Assembly: GCA_029940235.1 (NCBI GenBank) | Contig: JAOZRI010000114.1 | Location: 1-7,139, forward strand | DNA from: Desulfobacula sp. | GTDB taxonomy: Bacteria; Desulfobacterota; Desulfobacteria; Desulfobacterales; Desulfobacteraceae | Direction of reading: 5' to 3' | DNA length: 7,139 nucleotides | Shown: positions 1 to 6,258 of the stretch, one piece after another | Position numbering within the stretch: position 1 is the stretch's first letter | Layout of the letters: each line of letters starts with the position of its first letter | Made by a program: the position numbers and the translations under genes | The notes under the pieces: model-generated | Databases searched by the model: none | What the model was told of the DNA's origin: nothing | Seen by the model: the letters and a program-made list of their open reading frames with translations, nothing else

Positions 1-679
1 AGTGGGTAACACCCTCAATTGCGTCTGAGAGACCATGGGTAAAATCATACATCGGGTAGATGCACCATTTGTCCCCAGTTCTTGGGTGGGAGGCTTTTTT
101 AATCCTGTAAATAATGGGATCCCGAAGATTCATATTGGGTGATTTCATATCAATTTTTGCCCTTAAAGTATGCTCTCCCTCATCAAACTCACCATTTTTC
201 ATTTTTTTAAATAATTCCAGGTTTTCTTTCACACTTCTTTTTCTGTAAGGGCTGTTTTTGCCAGGTTTGGTGAGTGTGCCTCTGTACTCTCGAATCTCAT
301 CGCCTTTAAGACTGCACACATATGCCCTGTTTTTTTCTATAAGTTCAACGGCAAAACCATAAAGGCGATCAAAATAATCAGATGCAAACAGGGGTTTATC
401 ATATTTGAATCCAAGCCATTTAATACTGTTTTGAATAGAATCTATATAGATTTGTTTCTCCTTTGCAGGATTTGAATCATCAAACCTTAAATTACATCTA
501 CCTTTGAAATTGTTTGCCATATTAAAATTTAGGCAGATAGATTTTGCATGACCTATATGAAGATATCCATTGGGTTCCGGTGGAAATCTGGTGACAACCT
601 TCCCACTGTTTTTATGGTTTTCCAAATCCTGTTTAATAATTGACTCTATAAAATGGCTTTTTGTAATCTCTTCATTCAT
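1..679 (-). CDS. glnS: Glutaminyl-tRNA synthetase, N-terminal part (cut by left window edge)
   Basis: The product attaches glutamine to tRNA-Gln in the cytoplasm using ATP; it is a class I aminoacyl-tRNA synthetase. The window holds 226 codons of a protein that is about 550 residues in E. coli. Visible landmarks are [17 protein letters not shown] at residues 31-47 (ATP-binding HIGH motif at 41-44), NLRFDDSNP at 63-71, [16 protein letters not shown] at 131-146, and [12 protein letters not shown] at 204-215. The FDD and YPMYDF segments lie in the region that contacts glutamine in the E. coli enzyme. The second class I signature (KMSKS-like) and the anticodon-binding domain are beyond the edge. 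The ATG at 679 is chosen because an AAGG lies 11 bases upstream and the N-terminus aligns well with E. coli GlnRS. It follows the unknown gene at 696-2465 by 16 bases, so cotranscription is likely. The pattern matches GlnRS rather than GluRS. Identity is very sure. Confidence 0.96.
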   Translation of the reverse strand, partial: MNEEITKSHFIESIIKQDLENHKNSGKVVTRFPPEPNGYLHIGHAKSICLNFNMANNFKGRCNLRFDDSNPAKEKQIYIDSIQNSIKWLGFKYDKPLFASDYFDRLYGFAVELIEKNRAYVCSLKGDEIREYRGTLTKPGKNSPYRKRSVKENLELFKKMKNGEFDEGEHTLRAKIDMKSPNMNLRDPIIYRIKKASHPRTGDKWCIYPMYDFTHGLSDAIEGVTH

Positions 680-690
680 CTGTTTTATAT

Positions 691-694
691 CCTT
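691..694 (-). promoter_or_regulatory. Probable ribosome binding site of glnS
   Basis: On the minus strand the sequence reads AAGGATATAAAACAG and then ATG, giving an AAGG core with an 11-base spacer. The spacer is somewhat long. The site sits in the 16-base gap just after the TAG stop of the preceding gene (696-698), which suggests translation of glnS after termination of its neighbour. Confidence 0.5.
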
Positions 695-695
695 G

Positions 696-2465
696 CTATT
701 TTGCGTCTTTTAATAAAAAATGTGGAATAAACCTTGGATCAATATTGTCAGGTTCAACCCTGGAATACTCCTTTTCAAGTTCTTGCATTAAATCAGTTAA
801 AACTTCAATTAAATTTTCAGACAGGCTATCCTGATTGATTGAGCTTACCTCTGATATCCATAAGATTAGATCATCTCTTTGTACCTGGTTTGTCTGGTCC
901 AGGTTTTTTGGATTTAAATTTTTTGTGTTTATATCTGTGTCTGGGAACAGTGCTATAAAAAACTCTTTAAATATTTGCAAATTAATGGGTTCAAGTGTTG
1001 AGGGTAATTTAAGTCTATCTCTTGCCCAGAGAGTTAAAATCAAAGTTTTCCAGGTCAGGACACCCTGGGTAAAAGATTTAATATCTATATCCATAGTCAT
1101 GAGAATTGTGTCTACGGCAATAATCTTGTCTAAAATTTTGTCTGTCTGAGTAATATGTGAAAGGCTGGTGAAATTTTTGTATAATAAACCGGATTTATAA
1201 TTGTCAAAATAGAGGGGGCGGTCAAGAAACAAACCACCAATAACACCGAGAAAATTTTCGCCAAGAAAACTTAGAGGAAGATTGCTTGTGTTGGTAAAAC
1301 TTTGTCTAAACCAGTTTACAGCCTTTGTTTTCAATTTAATACCAGCTCTTGATCCTGTCCTGAAAATATCTTCAAGGAAATGTTTTAAGATTACATTCTT
1401 CGCAAGTTCAGGTTTAAGTTCAGGTTTTAATATGATTTCAAGACCAAGGTTTAAATAGTCACAGGTTTTTAAAATTGCTTTTTCAAGATCCTCTTTTGTC
1501 TTAAGTTTTATTTTATCAGCTGAGATGACTTTATTGATCAAGGCTGCGATTTCTGATTCAAGGATAAGAGCTGTCTGCTGATTAAACAGTTTTAAAGATT
1601 GTACAAATAGATTATCCCCTTTGAAAAACTGGGAAAAAAATTGTGGGGGCAGGGGCATGTCAGGATCATATTCTTCATGTTTAAGTAAAGAATTCTTGGG
1701 TCGTTCACGAAGGGAATCAAGTTTAGTGGGCTGATAAATCCCCATGGCTTCATGTGAGGGTAAAAAACCTTTTTCAGCAAGCCTTAAGTTTTTCAGGCGG
1801 AATTCTTCCTCTTCAACTTCAGAGGGCAGTACAGATTCTGTTTCAAGTAAAAGACCATGGAATACTGATAAATCCATTTGTGCCACAGCTTTGAGCATTG
1901 TTTCTATTAGTTCAGGGGCTTCCTGACTGTTTCCAGGTTTTGAAGGCTCATCACCACTGGTTTTTGATTTTTCAGGAAACCTGAAATAAAATTTATCATC
2001 AATGGTTATGTAATCATTGAAATCCTCTGGAGGAAGTTCATCATGTTCCCTGACTTTAACAACCATATTTTTAAACAGGTAAAATTCAAAAAAATCCGGC
2101 TTTTTTGTTATTGCCCATCGCAAAAGCCTTTGGGAATCAGCTTTGTACAATACGTCAAACACTTTTGTCATATAGTCAATATCTATGCGGTCATTGTCCC
2201 AGGCTTCCACATCAAGAATATATTCCCACTGCTGAGATGTTGCCATGGAAAGGACAGGAATAAAATCATAGGGCCCGATTTTATGCATCAGATAATATAA
2301 ATCCTGGTCAGGAAAAGATTGTATCAAGGTGGCAGGCGCTGGTGCATCAAGTATCATATCTAAAGCTTTTTCAGAATCACTGACAATGATTTCATGGCGC
2401 TGTTGACGCAGCTTTATCTCTTTTTTCTGAATATTGGCAAGTCTGTAATTGGTTTTATCTTTCAT
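696..2465 (-). CDS. Uncharacterised 589-residue protein, probably DUF6178 family
   Basis: The function is unknown. From memory, the N-terminal motif region ([20 protein letters not shown] at residues 41-60, then [18 protein letters not shown] at 78-95) resembles the DUF6178 family of desulfobacterial proteins; this was not searched. No signal peptide or clear membrane span is visible, so it is probably cytoplasmic. The sequence looks mostly helical. The first 30 residues are rich in K, R and Q; residues 166-183 form a polar, probably disordered linker; residues 216-222 are an acidic run (EVEEEEF); residues 512-529 are an Asn/Lys/Gln-rich linker; the C-terminus holds [11 protein letters not shown] four-residue tandem duplication (KPEL twice) occurs at 348-355. 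I see no catalytic signature. The ATG at 2465 has only a weak GGAT upstream, 7 bases away. The gene is 80 bases downstream of the nitroreductase gene and 16 bases upstream of glnS. The length, continuous frame and neighbour-like codon use support a real gene; the family name is less sure. Confidence 0.85.
   Translation of the reverse strand: MKDKTNYRLANIQKKEIKLRQQRHEIIVSDSEKALDMILDAPAPATLIQSFPDQDLYYLMHKIGPYDFIPVLSMATSQQWEYILDVEAWDNDRIDIDYMTKVFDVLYKADSQRLLRWAITKKPDFFEFYLFKNMVVKVREHDELPPEDFNDYITIDDKFYFRFPEKSKTSGDEPSKPGNSQEAPELIETMLKAVAQMDLSVFHGLLLETESVLPSEVEEEEFRLKNLRLAEKGFLPSHEAMGIYQPTKLDSLRERPKNSLLKHEEYDPDMPLPPQFFSQFFKGDNLFVQSLKLFNQQTALILESEIAALINKVISADKIKLKTKEDLEKAILKTCDYLNLGLEIILKPELKPELAKNVILKHFLEDIFRTGSRAGIKLKTKAVNWFRQSFTNTSNLPLSFLGENFLGVIGGLFLDRPLYFDNYKSGLLYKNFTSLSHITQTDKILDKIIAVDTILMTMDIDIKSFTQGVLTWKTLILTLWARDRLKLPSTLEPINLQIFKEFFIALFPDTDINTKNLNPKNLDQTNQVQRDDLILWISEVSSINQDSLSENLIEVLTDLMQELEKEYSRVEPDNIDPRFIPHFLLKDAK
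1404..1427. repeat. Perfect 12-base tandem duplication inside a gene
   Basis: The 12-mer AAGTTCAGGTTT occurs twice back to back (1404-1415 and 1416-1427). In the minus-strand gene it adds four codons in frame, giving KPEL twice at residues 348-355. Both copies are identical at the DNA level, which suggests a recent slippage duplication or a length-variable spot. It could also be a fixed short repeat. Confidence 0.85.
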
Positions 2466-2545
2466 TTTCTATCCATCTGCTTAATCTAAATATTTTGACT
2501 GAATTCAAATTTAAAAAGGCCTTTCTCTTTAATTCTTAACTGTTC

Positions 2546-3151
2546 TCACAATGAACCAATGATAAGATCTTCAAGTTTTCTTTTGGGGACATGGTGGACG
2601 CTGTTTTCATCTCTCCAGTATTTTATATCTCCATCTTCTCCAAGGTCATCAATCTGGATTATCTCCACAGGTTTTCCAAGGGCAACCACAAGTTTTGGCT
2701 CAAGATGGTCTGCAATCTTTAATGAATCCTTAAGCTTTTTTATATTGATGGCTCCAAACATACATCCGGCAAGCCCCATGATCCTTGCTCCAAGAAGTAT
2801 GGTCTGGGCTGTGATGCCATGATCACACCAGAATTTGTCAGACACACTGTGATCACCAAGTATTACAATATAGGCAGCAGGCCTCTCTTCTTTGACAGGA
2901 CCTTTCCACTCTTTGAGATATGCTGCCCATCCAAGGCAGGAATAGATTTCCTGGTTTATGTCTTTATTACGGCAGATCACATATTTTAAAGGCTGTTTGT
3001 TGGCAGCAGAGGCACAGTTTCTGGCAAGCTCAATGAGCTGCAGTAAAGTTTTTTCATCAATGTTGTGAGAGTTGTCAAATCTTCTGCATGACCTGTTTTT
3101 TTTAACAAGATCTTTAAAATTTTCAAATGAATCCTGCTTAGATAATATCAT
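2546..3151 (-). CDS. Nitroreductase-family flavoprotein
   Basis: This is a 201-residue FMN-dependent oxidoreductase of the nitroreductase fold, expected in the cytoplasm and usually a homodimer using NAD(P)H. The true substrate cannot be read from sequence. Visible landmarks are RSCRRF at residues 20-25 (the family's N-terminal FMN-phosphate contact), SAANKQP at 48-54, ERPAAYIVILGD at 89-100, DHGITAQTILLGARIMGLAG at 110-129, and VALGKP at 156-161. The C-terminal GDIKYWRDENSVHHVPKR (174-191) recalls a subgroup of short nitroreductases in anaerobes. The length fits a compact family member. The ATG at 3151 overlaps the rdgB stop codon by four bases (ATGA) and has a strong GGGGGAG site 8 bases upstream, so it is translationally coupled to rdgB. 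Cysteines at 22, 46, 60, 72, 109 and 130 do not form a recognisable iron-sulfur motif. The family call is secure; activity on nitro compounds is not implied. Confidence 0.92.
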   Translation of the reverse strand: MILSKQDSFENFKDLVKKNRSCRRFDNSHNIDEKTLLQLIELARNCASAANKQPLKYVICRNKDINQEIYSCLGWAAYLKEWKGPVKEERPAAYIVILGDHSVSDKFWCDHGITAQTILLGARIMGLAGCMFGAINIKKLKDSLKIADHLEPKLVVALGKPVEIIQIDDLGEDGDIKYWRDENSVHHVPKRKLEDLIIGSL

Positions 3152-3819
3152 GATTTATCTCCCCCTTGACACCCCACCGTCTCAAATTTGGGCATGTTAA
3201 TATTAATCCACTCAATAATTTTATCCATTTCATCTGTAATTTCCTTTAAAGCTTTTCCTCTGTGACTGACCTTGCCTTTTTCCTGAATACTAAGCTGGGC
3301 AAAGGTTTTATTGAATTCAGGATAGAAAAACAGAGGATCATATCCAAAACCATTGTCTCCAGCAGGCTCGCTGGTTATCACGCCTTTACATTCCCCTTCA
3401 TATGTTAAAGCAGCCCCGGTTGGTACAGCAATGGAAATTACACATTTAAAAGCAGCATTGCGGTTTTTTTTACCATTTAAATCATTGAGCATTTTTTTTA
3501 CATTGTCAGCATCTGTTGCATTTTCTCCTGCATACCTTGCAGAATAAACCCCTGGCGCACCGTCCAAAGCTTCAACGCAAAGGCCTGAATCATCTGCCAT
3601 GGCAGGGTATCCTAAGATTCGTGCTGTAAAGGACGCCTTTTTATAGGCATTGTCATCAAAGGTTTCACCATCTTCAATAACCTCGGGTATTGGCCCAAAG
3701 TCATCAAGGTTTTTTATCACAACAGGAAAGCCTTTTAAAAGCTCATTAATTTCCCTTGTTTTTCCTCTGTTTGTTGTTGCAAGAACTATAATTTGTTTCA
3801 ATTTTTTGCCTGCTTCCAA
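3148..3819 (-). CDS. rdgB: XTP/dITP pyrophosphatase (RdgB/HAM1 family)
   Basis: The enzyme hydrolyses non-canonical purine nucleoside triphosphates (dITP, ITP, XTP) to monophosphate and pyrophosphate, keeping deaminated bases out of DNA and RNA. It is cytoplasmic and metal dependent. Visible motifs are ATTNRGK at residues 14-20 (substrate loop), TFDDNAYKKA at 53-62, the acidic ADDSGL at 75-80 (D77 aligns with the catalytic D69 of E. coli RdgB), GAPGVYSARYAGENAT at 87-102, EPAGDNGFGYDPLFF at 151-165 and SHRGKAL at 185-191. At 223 residues it is longer than the 197-residue E. coli protein because of about 20 extra C-terminal residues, whose last codons carry the ribosome binding site for the next gene. 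The start is a TTG at 3819 with AAGGA seven bases upstream; there is no in-frame ATG nearby, and this start places the first strand just before ATTNRGK. It lies 104 bases after the kinase gene. Identity is very sure. Confidence 0.96.
   Translation of the reverse strand: MEAGKKLKQIIVLATTNRGKTREINELLKGFPVVIKNLDDFGPIPEVIEDGETFDDNAYKKASFTARILGYPAMADDSGLCVEALDGAPGVYSARYAGENATDADNVKKMLNDLNGKKNRNAAFKCVISIAVPTGAALTYEGECKGVITSEPAGDNGFGYDPLFFYPEFNKTFAQLSIQEKGKVSHRGKALKEITDEMDKIIEWININMPKFETVGCQGGDKS
3157..3166 (-). promoter_or_regulatory. Strong ribosome binding site of the nitroreductase gene inside rdgB
   Basis: The minus strand reads AAGGGGGAGATAAATC and then ATG. The purine run lies about 8 bases before the start codon and is formed by the final rdgB codons (Gln-Gly-Gly-Asp). 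With the ATGA overlap this indicates coupled translation of the two proteins. Confidence 0.75.
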
Positions 3820-3826
3820 TTTGTAA

Positions 3827-3831
3827 TCCTT
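3827..3831 (-). promoter_or_regulatory. Ribosome binding site that fixes the TTG start of rdgB
   Basis: The minus strand reads AAGGA, then seven bases (TTACAAA), then TTG. The good match and ideal spacing support TTG at 3819 as the real start, because no in-frame ATG is nearby. The site begins five bases beyond the edge of the inverted repeat at 3837-3913. Confidence 0.7.
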
Positions 3832-3836
3832 AATTG

Positions 3837-3913
3837 TTAGTTTTGAATGTTGAATAAAGGTTAATCCTCATTTTAAAAAGGGCAAGAGTCCTTAATTCAA
3901 AATTTAAAACTAA
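3837..3913. repeat. Long imperfect inverted repeat between kinase and rdgB
   Basis: The arm at 3837-3860 (beginning TTAGTTTTGAA) is complementary to the arm at 3890-3913 (ending TTTAAAACTAA) at 21 of 24 positions, with a 29-base loop (3861-3889). On the minus-strand transcript it would fold into one long AU-rich hairpin starting ten bases after the kinase stop codon and ending five bases before the rdgB ribosome binding site. It has no GC-rich core and no following U-tract, so it is not a classical intrinsic terminator. A role in mRNA processing or stability, partial termination, or a remnant of a small repeated element are all possible. The 10-mer ATTCAAAATT also occurs directly repeated at 3895-3904 and 3916-3925. 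Confidence 0.75.
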
Positions 3914-3923
3914 GTATTCAAAA

Positions 3924-6107
3924 TTATCTTTTCTCCAACTCTTTTTTAACTGCAAGCCCCAGTTTTTCAACTGTATAGGGCTTATTTAAATAATGACCAG
4001 CTCCAAGCTCAAGCGTCTGTTTTACCTGAATTGTTTTAGAAAAGCCACTGGCAATTATTGCTTTCTGCCCTGGTTTAAATTCAAGAATCTGTCTGTAGGT
4101 TTCAAGGCCGTTAATTCCAGGTTCCATTATCATATCAAGGATTAATAAATCAACACTGTTATCCTTTAAATATTCAACAGCCTCTTCTCCACTTGAAATG
4201 GTGTACGCTTTATATCCCAGTTTTTCAAGTGTATGGGCTGCAATTTGCCTCTGTTCTTTAATATCATCAATGATCAGGATTTTTTCACCATTGCCCTTAC
4301 AGGCATCCATGGAAAAGGGTTGAACCTCTGCCATAGGCTGATCACTGCTGACAGGAAAATATAATTCAAAGGTTGTACCAATATCTGGGTGTGAAATAAT
4401 ATCAATATATCCTTTATGATCCTGAACAGCACCCCAGACCACTGCCATTCCAAGCCCTGTGCCGCTTCTTCCCATTACTTTTTTTGTGAAAAATGGTTCA
4501 AATATCCTTTGTAAATCTTCTGGATCAATGCCTGTCCCATGATCTTTAACACTCAGGACAATATAGGTTCCAGGCTCTACCTTGTCATATCCTTTTACAG
4601 GCTTTTCAAGGTGTCTGTTTTCAGTTTTTATACAAATTGTCCCTTCATTTAACGGGGCATCCAGCTGGGCTTCTGCAGCATTTGATATAAGGTTCATTAA
4701 AGTTTTTTGAAGATGAACTGCAGAACCTTTTACATATGGTGTTAAAGCATCCATATGTTTTTCAACAATAATATTGGGATGAAAGGAGAGAATTTTTTTA
4801 TATTCAGGTGTCTCCAGGAAATTTATAACAAGGTCATTAAGATTTAATAAATCCTTTGTGATTACTCCTCGTCTTGCCAGAGTAAGAAGATCCTGGACAA
4901 TCTGGGCTGCCCTGTTTCCTGAAGATTGAATAATATCAAGTGATTTTTTCATTGGATCATTTTCTTCAAGATCCATTGCAAGAAGTTCAGGATAAGTAAT
5001 AATACCGGATAAAATATTGTTCAAATCATGGGCAACACCTCCTGCAAGAAGCCCGATAGCTTCCATTTTACTGGAACGGTTTAATCTTTCTTCAAGTTCG
5101 GTCTTCTCTTTTTCCATGATTTTTTGATGGGAGATATCCCTTAAAACACCAATTATTTTTTCAGCCGTTCCTTCCCTGTTTTTTAAAAGCCTGGAATTTA
5201 TTGAGCAATAGTGGGCTTTGCCATCTTTGTCTATAAGACGGATTTCATGGTCTTTAACAAATCCTTTGGCAATAAGATGCTTTATTGTCATGTCCCGCTG
5301 ATTTATATCCTCATAAAGATCTAATATGGAATGCCCTTTAAGTTCTTCTCGTAAATACTGAGAAATTTTTTCCACAGACGGACTTACTTCAAGAATTGTT
5401 CCATCCAGGCTTGTTTCAAAATAAATATCCTGGATATTTTCAAAAATTCTTTTATATTTTTTTTCGGAATCTGACAGTGAAGCCATGGATTTTTGAAGGC
5501 CATCTAATATGGTTGTTACTGACAATGTTGCAAGGATATTTAAAAGCATGAAGTTCAAACTGACTACAATCCATTTTTCCAAAGGGTTTTCAGACGCAAG
5601 ATACCAGGGTGATATATTCAGGACAATCAGGAAATCTAATGAATTAAAATGGATTAAAAAACCAAGACCAGTAAGGGTTAAAGCATTAATGATCAAAGCT
5701 TTAAAAGCTGTTTTATACCCCAATAATACTCCAGTGATAACAGGAAAGCAAAACAGCCATACAGAACCGGCACCAAATGGTCCCAGAACTAAGATTAATA
5801 CTATGCCAAGGATATAACTTATCACTGGAATACTTGTTGCACGAAGCTTATAGGAAAGTTTCTTTTTAAAGAAAAGATAAATTAAAGATATATAAATCAG
5901 GGTATCGACAAGAGCAATGATCCATATCCCTTCAGCAATAGATAAGGCACAACTCGGAATATAACAGAACATTCCAATGACCACAGTTACAAGTAGAATA
6001 TTCAACAATACTTTTTCCTGCCAGTATGCAATACCATCCTGCTCTGTGAGATGTTCCGGAATTGTGAGTTGTTTTAGAAACTGGAAAATTTTTTTCATAT
6101 ATTTCAA
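3924..6107 (-). CDS. Membrane hybrid sensor histidine kinase with PAS and C-terminal receiver domain
   Basis: This inner-membrane sensor kinase autophosphorylates on histidine and can pass phosphate to its own receiver domain; the signal is unknown. The N-terminal region (residues about 33-200) has six or seven hydrophobic spans, roughly at 33-56, 60-80, 92-109, 114-130, 135-153, possibly 157-170, and 179-200. I cannot assign it to a named sensor domain. A PAS domain follows (about 213-330), then HisKA with GGVAHDLNNIL (356-366, phosphoacceptor H360), and an ATPase domain with N box NLISNAAEA (472-480), DHGTGI (522-527), FEPFFTKK (536-543) and GTGLGM (549-554). The receiver (about 609-727) has D614/D615, phosphoacceptor D658, S687 and K709, so all key residues are intact. 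The reading frame opens at a TTG (6107); the in-frame ATG at 6098 (three codons later, giving 724 residues) is at least as likely, and neither has a good ribosome binding site. No separate response regulator is adjacent. Confidence 0.94.
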   Translation of the reverse strand: MKYMKKIFQFLKQLTIPEHLTEQDGIAYWQEKVLLNILLVTVVIGMFCYIPSCALSIAEGIWIIALVDTLIYISLIYLFFKKKLSYKLRATSIPVISYILGIVLILVLGPFGAGSVWLFCFPVITGVLLGYKTAFKALIINALTLTGLGFLIHFNSLDFLIVLNISPWYLASENPLEKWIVVSLNFMLLNILATLSVTTILDGLQKSMASLSDSEKKYKRIFENIQDIYFETSLDGTILEVSPSVEKISQYLREELKGHSILDLYEDINQRDMTIKHLIAKGFVKDHEIRLIDKDGKAHYCSINSRLLKNREGTAEKIIGVLRDISHQKIMEKEKTELEERLNRSSKMEAIGLLAGGVAHDLNNILSGIITYPELLAMDLEENDPMKKSLDIIQSSGNRAAQIVQDLLTLARRGVITKDLLNLNDLVINFLETPEYKKILSFHPNIIVEKHMDALTPYVKGSAVHLQKTLMNLISNAAEAQLDAPLNEGTICIKTENRHLEKPVKGYDKVEPGTYIVLSVKDHGTGIDPEDLQRIFEPFFTKKVMGRSGTGLGMAVVWGAVQDHKGYIDIISHPDIGTTFELYFPVSSDQPMAEVQPFSMDACKGNGEKILIIDDIKEQRQIAAHTLEKLGYKAYTISSGEEAVEYLKDNSVDLLILDMIMEPGINGLETYRQILEFKPGQKAIIASGFSKTIQVKQTLELGAGHYLNKPYTVEKLGLAVKKELEKR

Positions 6108-6121
6108 CCGGGTTTTTTATA

Positions 6122-6139
6122 TTCTGATATAATTCAGAA
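6122..6139. promoter_or_regulatory. Palindromic operator-like site in the divergent intergenic region
   Basis: The perfect inverted repeat TTCTGA-N6-TCAGAA lies 15 bases upstream of the longest kinase frame and overlaps a weak candidate -10 for the kinase gene. Its six-base centre is TATAAT on the plus strand. The shape (two six-base half-sites one helical turn apart) fits a dimeric regulator, but a chance palindrome in AT-rich DNA is possible. I do not recognise the regulator. Confidence 0.4.
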
Positions 6140-6152
6140 CTACATAGTCCAA
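6124..6152 (-). promoter_or_regulatory. Candidate promoter of the kinase gene
   Basis: On the minus strand TTGGAC (6152 down to 6147) resembles a -35 box. It is followed by TATCAG after 17 bases (6129-6124) or TATATC after 15 bases (6131-6126). Both are imperfect, but the position just upstream of the gene and over the palindrome at 6122-6139 is suitable. This is the only reasonable sigma-70-like match I see for this gene. Confidence 0.3.
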
Positions 6153-6206
6153 GTTGCACATTTATACCATGTTTTGTTTTGTTTTTCCATCATTGGTTTT
6201 GTAATA

Positions 6207-6220
6207 ATTGTATTTTCAAT
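6207..6220. promoter_or_regulatory. Short dyad ATTG-N6-CAAT upstream of the dehydrogenase
   Basis: ATTG (6207-6210) and CAAT (6217-6220) form a small inverted repeat two bases before the candidate -35 TTGACC. The placement suits an activator site, and the arrangement is loosely like a CRP/FNR half-site pair, but with four-base arms it could easily be chance. Confidence 0.2.
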
Positions 6221-6222
6221 GC

Positions 6223-6252
6223 TTGACCTTTTATTAAAGATATTGCAATAAA
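6223..6252 (+). promoter_or_regulatory. Candidate promoter of the glycerol-3-phosphate dehydrogenase gene
   Basis: TTGACC (6223-6228) matches the -35 consensus at five of six bases. It is followed after 18 bases by AATAAA (6247-6252), a four-of-six match to the -10. Transcription would then start near 6259, at the start codon itself, which agrees with the absence of a ribosome binding site. A weaker alternative is TTGTTT (6179-6184) with AATAAT (6203-6208), which would give a leader of about 45 bases. Confidence 0.3.
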
Positions 6253-6258
6253 TAAGTT

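Noticed and set aside
835..1149. Plus-strand open frame of 104 codons
   Set aside because: It lies fully antisense to the 589-residue gene, has no ribosome binding site or recognisable domain, and its composition is that of a shadow frame.
2043..2300. Other short frames inside real genes (for example 2043-2300, 2559-2822, 3353-3547 on plus and 1592-1780 on minus)
   Set aside because: All are contained in well-supported genes in other frames, without motifs or initiation signals.
2514..2523. AAAGGCCTTT palindrome between the nitroreductase and unknown genes, considered as a terminator
   Set aside because: It has no loop and no GC-rich stem or U-tract in the transcribed direction, so it cannot form a standard intrinsic terminator.
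5509..5817. Plus-strand open frame of 102 codons
   Set aside because: It is antisense to the membrane-span region of the kinase, where biased codons leave few stops on the other strand; no domain or initiation signal was seen.
6105..6117. AACCGGGTT followed by T run near the kinase start, considered as a terminator
   Set aside because: The dyad has a one-base centre and cannot fold as a hairpin, and no plus-strand gene ends there.
5932..6159. Minus-strand frame of 75 codons extending upstream of the kinase start
   Set aside because: It overlaps the kinase start region in a different frame, and the overlap translates to a non-domain sequence rich in Cys and Tyr. It occupies the promoter region and is better explained as chance.
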